Origin: Nocardiopsis coralli
GTDB taxonomy: Bacteria > Actinomycetota > Actinomycetes > Streptosporangiales > Streptosporangiaceae
Direction of reading: 5' to 3'
Assembly: GCF_014892575.1 (NCBI RefSeq)
Contig: NZ_JADBGI010000003.1
Coordinates: 273,915-337,914 of the forward strand
DNA: 64,000 nucleotides
Part shown: positions 61,019 to 64,000 of the stretch, in pieces
Layout: the number at the start of each line of letters is the position of its first letter
Position numbering within the stretch: the stretch's first letter is position 1
The notes under the pieces: model-generated
What the model saw: only the letters and a program-made list of their open reading frames with translations
The model's database searches: none
What the model was told of the DNA's origin: nothing
Position numbers and translations under genes: made by a program

Positions 61019-61765
61019 ATGGGCTGGAGCACGCGGCAGCTGGCCGAGCTGGCGGGGACGAGCCTCAGAACGGTGCGGCACTACCACGACGTGGGGCTGC
61101 TCGCCGAACCCGAGCGCCGTCCGAACGGCTACAAGGACTACGGCGTGGACCACCTGGTCCGGGTGATGCGGATCAAGCGCCTGTCCGGCCTCGGTTTCTC
61201 CCTCGCGCAGATCGCGGAGATGGGTGAGGCGGAGGAGTACCCCGAGAACGAGCTGCGTGCCCTGGACGCCGAGCTCGCCGCGACCATCGAGCGCCTCCAG
61301 CACGTACGCACGGAGTTGGCACTGGTCATGCGCAAGGCCCCCACCACCGAGCTTCCCCCGGACATGGCCCTGGCCGCGGCCGACACCGATCTGTCAGAGG
61401 CCGACCGGGGGCTCATGGTGGTCTGGAGCCGGCTGAGCGGGGAGGAAGGGCAGGCCTCGTTCGCCGAGGCGCTGCAGGGCTACCGGACCGGCGAGGCCGA
61501 CCGCGAGTTCGACCGGCTCCCGGCCGACGCCGGGGAGGAGGAGCGGCAGGGCCTGGCCGAGCGGTTGCTCCCCGGGACCCGGGAGTTCTTGACCGCCAAC
61601 CCCCGGCTGAACGATCCGCGGACGCTGGCGCCCGGCGGGGCGGGCCGTGCCTCCGGCGCCCTCGAATCCGCGCTCCGGGACCTGTACAACCCGGCCCAGC
61701 TCGACGTGTTGCGACGGATCGGGCAGCTGCTGGAGGCCGCCCCCGGGGACGGCGGACCCACCTGA
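61019..61765 (+). CDS. MerR-family regulator
   Basis: 248 aa. N-terminal winged helix: STRQLAELAGTSLRTVRHYH then DVGLLAEPERRPNGYKDYG, with the dimerisation helix at 75-110 (LRALDAELAATIERLQHVRT). The 130-residue C-terminal domain has no metal-binding Cys and resembles TipA-type or other drug-sensing members only in outline. Target unknown; the immediate upstream 68 bp contains TTTACTCCGGTACGGG, which might be its own site. ATG at 61019 with GAGGAGG upstream. Confidence 0.9.
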   Translation: MGWSTRQLAELAGTSLRTVRHYHDVGLLAEPERRPNGYKDYGVDHLVRVMRIKRLSGLGFSLAQIAEMGEAEEYPENELRALDAELAATIERLQHVRTELALVMRKAPTTELPPDMALAAADTDLSEADRGLMVVWSRLSGEEGQASFAEALQGYRTGEADREFDRLPADAGEEERQGLAERLLPGTREFLTANPRLNDPRTLAPGGAGRASGALESALRDLYNPAQLDVLRRIGQLLEAAPGDGGPT

Positions 61766-61853
61766 CCCGGGCCGAGGCGGTGTGCCCGTGAACGTGCCCG
61801 GCCCGGGTGGTGTCCGCCCGTAGAGCGCGGGGCCCACTGCGAGACTGAACGGC

Positions 61854-62216
61854 ATGAACGCACACCTCCACTCCGTGGTCCTCGACTGCCCCGACCCCGA
61901 CGCCCTCGCGCGGTTCTACGCCGGCCTGCTCGGCAAGGAGATCTCCCACCGTTCCGACGACTGGGTGTACGTGCTCCTGGGCGAGGGCTGGGGCCTGGCC
62001 TTCCAACGCGCGCCGGACCACCGGCCCCCGGAGTGGCTCGACCCGGAACGCCCGCAGCAGATCCACCTCGACGTGGAGGTCGACGACATCGAGGAGGCCG
62101 AGCGCAAGGCGCTGGAGCTGGGCGCGCACCCGCTGCGCAAGGTCGAGGAGGACGCCGACAACCGGTTCCGTGTGTACACCGACCCGGCCGGTCACCCGTT
62201 CTGCCTGGAGTACTGA
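61854..62216 (+). CDS. VOC (glyoxalase/bleomycin-resistance) fold protein
   Basis: 120 aa, two paired beta-alpha-beta-beta-beta units: HSVVLDCPDPDALARFYAGL and QQIHLDVEVDDIEEAERKAL. C-terminal DPAGHPFCLEY is typical. Such proteins are metal-dependent enzymes or drug binders; substrate unknown. The next gene starts 5 bp after its stop, so they are co-transcribed. Confidence 0.9.
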   Translation: MNAHLHSVVLDCPDPDALARFYAGLLGKEISHRSDDWVYVLLGEGWGLAFQRAPDHRPPEWLDPERPQQIHLDVEVDDIEEAERKALELGAHPLRKVEEDADNRFRVYTDPAGHPFCLEY

Positions 62217-62221
62217 GCGCG

Positions 62222-62455
62222 ATGGACCTGACCTACGACGCCGAGGCCGACGCCGCGTACATGACCCTTGGCGGGCCGATCGCGCCGGGACAGGCCGCAC
62301 AGCAGATCCACTCGCTCGCGACCCCGGGCAACCGGGGCGAGGTCACCCTCGACTTCGACGCCGAGGGGCGCCTGCTTGGGGTCGAGGTCCTCAACGCCTC
62401 CGCCGTGCTCGCGCCGGATCTGCTCGACGGCGCCGGGCCGCCCGGTCCGGGGTGA
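62222..62455 (+). CDS. DUF2283 family protein
   Basis: 77 aa. MDLTYDAEADAAYMTLG at the start and VTLDFDAEGRLLGVEVLNAS are diagnostic of DUF2283, a small widespread family of unknown function with a compact beta fold. Some members lie beside toxin-antitoxin genes; this one is paired with a VOC-fold protein. ATG at 62222, ribosome site weak, so coupling to the upstream gene is likely. Confidence 0.9.
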   Translation: MDLTYDAEADAAYMTLGGPIAPGQAAQQIHSLATPGNRGEVTLDFDAEGRLLGVEVLNASAVLAPDLLDGAGPPGPG

Positions 62456-62470
62456 GGCCACCGGAGTGTG

Positions 62471-63679
62471 TCAGGCGGGCAGGGCCGTGACGGTGAAGAG
62501 CGCGGAGACCCCGAGACCGCCGGCGACCGCCATCATGGTGAGCGCGGTCGCGCCCGGCCGGGGCTCGACCGCCCGCAGGAGCTGCGCGTAGGCGCGCGTG
62601 ACCAGCACCGCCCCGCTCGCCCCGTACGGGTGGCCGAGGGCGAGCGCTCCCCCGTCGGCGTTGGTGTGCGCGGGGTCGATGCCGAGCTCGTCCAGGCACG
62701 CCAGGGTCTGCGAAGCGAAGGCCTCGTTGAACTCGACCACGTCCGCGGCGGCCGGGTCCAGGTCCGGGTTCCGGCGCCGGAGCCTGCGCGTGGAGGCCAC
62801 CGCGCCCACACCCAGGAGGTTAGGGTCCACGCCCGCGGCGGCCGCGTCGGTGAAGGCGAGCGCGTGCCGGTACCCGAGGGCGCGGGCGCGGGCGGCGGTC
62901 GTGACCAGGAGCATGCTCGCGCCGTCGTTGAGGGGGCAGGAGTTGCCCGCGGTGACGGTGCCGCCCTCGACGAAGGCGGGGCGCAGGCGGGCGAAGCGTT
63001 GCGCGGAGGCACGCGGGCGCGGGCACTCGTCGCGGTCGGTGTCGGGGCCGAACCGTCCGAGCCGGGCGATCTCGTCGCCGAACGCGCCCCGTTCGCGGGC
63101 GGCGACGGCACGCTGGTGGCTGCGGGCGGCGAAGGCGTCCTGGCGTTCCCGGGTGATGCCGTGGGCGCGCGCGACGTTCTCGGCGGCCACACCCATCTCG
63201 GGGTCGCCCACGCTGTCGGGGGAGAAACGGGCGCGGTCGTGGAAGACGGGCGCGGACACCCGGTCGGCGGGGCGGGCGACCCGCCACGGTGCGGTGCTGA
63301 CGCTCTCCACTCCCCCGGCGAGCACGGCGTCGGCGGCCCCGGAGGCGATCATCCGGCAGGCCTGGACGACGGCTTCGAGGCCCGCGCCGCACTGGCGGTC
63401 CACGGTCACGCCGGGCACGTGGAAGGGGAGCCCGGCGGTGAGCGCGCCGAGGCGGGCGGGGTTGCCGCCGGGGCCCGCGGCGTTGCCGGCCACGACCTCG
63501 TCCACGTCGTCGGCGGGGAGGCCGCTCTCGTCGAGGACGGCGGTGATGGTTCCGGCGAGGAGGGACTCGGCGGGGGTCTCGCGGAAGACCCCGCCTGCAC
63601 GGCCGATCGCGGTGCGGCGGGCGGCCACGATCACCGGGGTGCGGGGACCGGGGTCAGGCGAGGCGGCGGACGCTGCCAT
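62471..63679 (-). CDS. thiolase-family protein with altered C-terminal active site
   Basis: 402 aa. Thiolase layout: nucleophile Cys in VDRQCGAGLEAVVQACR (about residue 93), FNEAFASQTLACLDELG, and His in LALGHPYGASGAVLV. The final motif, normally CxGGG(Q/M)G with the proton-transfer Cys, reads MMAVAGGLGVSAL, so the Cys is Ala. It may act as a non-degradative thiolase or have lost activity. It starts 26 nt inside the 3' end of the acyl-CoA ligase gene, so the two are co-expressed in fatty-acid metabolism. ATG at 63679. Confidence 0.9.
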   Translation of the reverse strand: MAASAASPDPGPRTPVIVAARRTAIGRAGGVFRETPAESLLAGTITAVLDESGLPADDVDEVVAGNAAGPGGNPARLGALTAGLPFHVPGVTVDRQCGAGLEAVVQACRMIASGAADAVLAGGVESVSTAPWRVARPADRVSAPVFHDRARFSPDSVGDPEMGVAAENVARAHGITRERQDAFAARSHQRAVAARERGAFGDEIARLGRFGPDTDRDECPRPRASAQRFARLRPAFVEGGTVTAGNSCPLNDGASMLLVTTAARARALGYRHALAFTDAAAAGVDPNLLGVGAVASTRRLRRRNPDLDPAAADVVEFNEAFASQTLACLDELGIDPAHTNADGGALALGHPYGASGAVLVTRAYAQLLRAVEPRPGATALTMMAVAGGLGVSALFTVTALPA

Positions 63680-64000
63680 CGTCGGCCTCCATCCGGTCGA
63701 GGATCTGCTTGGCGTCGACCTTGCCGCTGGTGGTGAGCGGCCAGTCCGCGACGGTACGGAACCCGCGCGGGAGCCGGTGGGGCGGCAGCCGGTCGGCCAG
63801 GTGCGCGCGCAGGTCAGCGGCGGTGAGCCCGGCGGCCTCGGTGCGGTGCACGAACGCGACCGGGCGGGAACCCAGGCGCGGGTCGGGCAGGCCGAGCACG
63901 TGCGCGGCGGTCAGGGCGGGGTGTTCGAGGAGCGCACTCTCGACCTCGGCGGGGTGGATGTTGTGGCCGCCGCTGACGATCATGTCGCCCTCGCGTCCGA
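63654..64000 (-). CDS. acyl-CoA synthetase/AMP-dependent ligase, C-terminal end (partial)
   Basis: The last 115 residues are present. GDMIVSGGHNIHPAEVESAL is the ANL-superfamily A8-type hinge and following strand. DWPLTTSGKVDAKQIL at the end contains the catalytic Lys of the ligase (SGKVD). The gene enters from beyond 64000. Substrate, whether fatty acid or benzoate-type, cannot be judged from this part. It overlaps the thiolase gene by 26 nt, consistent with an acyl-CoA operon. Confidence 0.93.
   Translation of the reverse strand, partial: GREGDMIVSGGHNIHPAEVESALLEHPALTAAHVLGLPDPRLGSRPVAFVHRTEAAGLTAADLRAHLADRLPPHRLPRGFRTVADWPLTTSGKVDAKQILDRMEADDGSVRRLA

Noticed and set aside
1..64000. CRISPR array, prophage or biosynthetic gene cluster
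   Set aside because: No regularly spaced repeats, no phage structural genes and no PKS, NRPS or terpene genes were found by reading the window.

Overview
The window is very GC-rich, uses many GTG starts with 4-nt ATGA/GTGA overlaps, and carries PknG, a PPOX/F420-type flavoprotein, a CsoR-type copper locus, a NarGHJI operon, DesK/NarL two-component genes and an AviRa-type rRNA methyltransferase. This points to a filamentous actinomycete. A Nocardiopsis-like member of the Streptosporangiales is my best guess, but genus is inference. No phage, CRISPR array, rRNA operon or biosynthetic cluster is visible. It looks like chromosome with housekeeping genes and small accessory modules.

Region 1 (1-7.3 kb, minus strand) is a compact Ser/Thr phospho-signalling locus: a coiled-coil protein, a PknG-type kinase, a PP2C phosphatase, a VWA protein, an FHA protein and the start of a membrane protein resembling GlnX, the partner of mycobacterial PknG. 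Kinase, phosphatase and FHA protein all begin with a similar short zinc ribbon. Region 2 (7.5-18.9 kb) holds a P-loop ATPase, an ABM monooxygenase, an HdeD-like membrane protein, citrate synthase, peptide release factor 3, a TetR/acyl-CoA dehydrogenase divergent pair with a double-palindrome operator, an NmrA-type oxidoreductase, a small membrane-protein gene broken by a 221-bp MITE-like element, and a DesK/NarL-type two-component pair. A 65-bp relative of the element sits at 8.44 kb.

Region 3 (18.9-30.4 kb) has a membrane Ser/Thr kinase, two overlapping cytochrome P450 genes (one lacking the ExxR motif, CYP157-like), a copZ-small membrane protein-copA operon behind two CsoR-like sites, acetyltransferases, an AGCS amino acid/Na+ symporter and a DUF5996 protein. 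Region 4 (30.5-38.8 kb) is narGHJI with divergent narK, enough for membrane nitrate respiration apart from cofactor synthesis.

Region 5 (38.9-49.8 kb) has the AviRa-like methyltransferase, tRNA-Asp, an S4 protein, a hydrolase, two small membrane proteins, a DEDDh exonuclease, a tRNA-Glu/Asp/Phe cluster, a membrane metallophosphoesterase, a zincin, an MFS exporter, PspC, a TetR, a PPOX protein and a Mug-type DNA glycosylase. Region 6 (49.8-55.9 kb) is a probable thiol/redox operon, DsbA-CcdA-lipoprotein-BlaI-M48 peptidase. It diverges across a tandem-palindrome operator from a CxxC membrane protein and an ArsO-like flavin monooxygenase. Region 7 (56-64 kb) has tRNA-Lys, a Pro-rich membrane protein, an APH-fold kinase, an S9 peptidase with a CRP-like site upstream, DUF3159, MerR, VOC and DUF2283 proteins, a thiolase missing its usual C-terminal cysteine, and the end of an acyl-CoA ligase.
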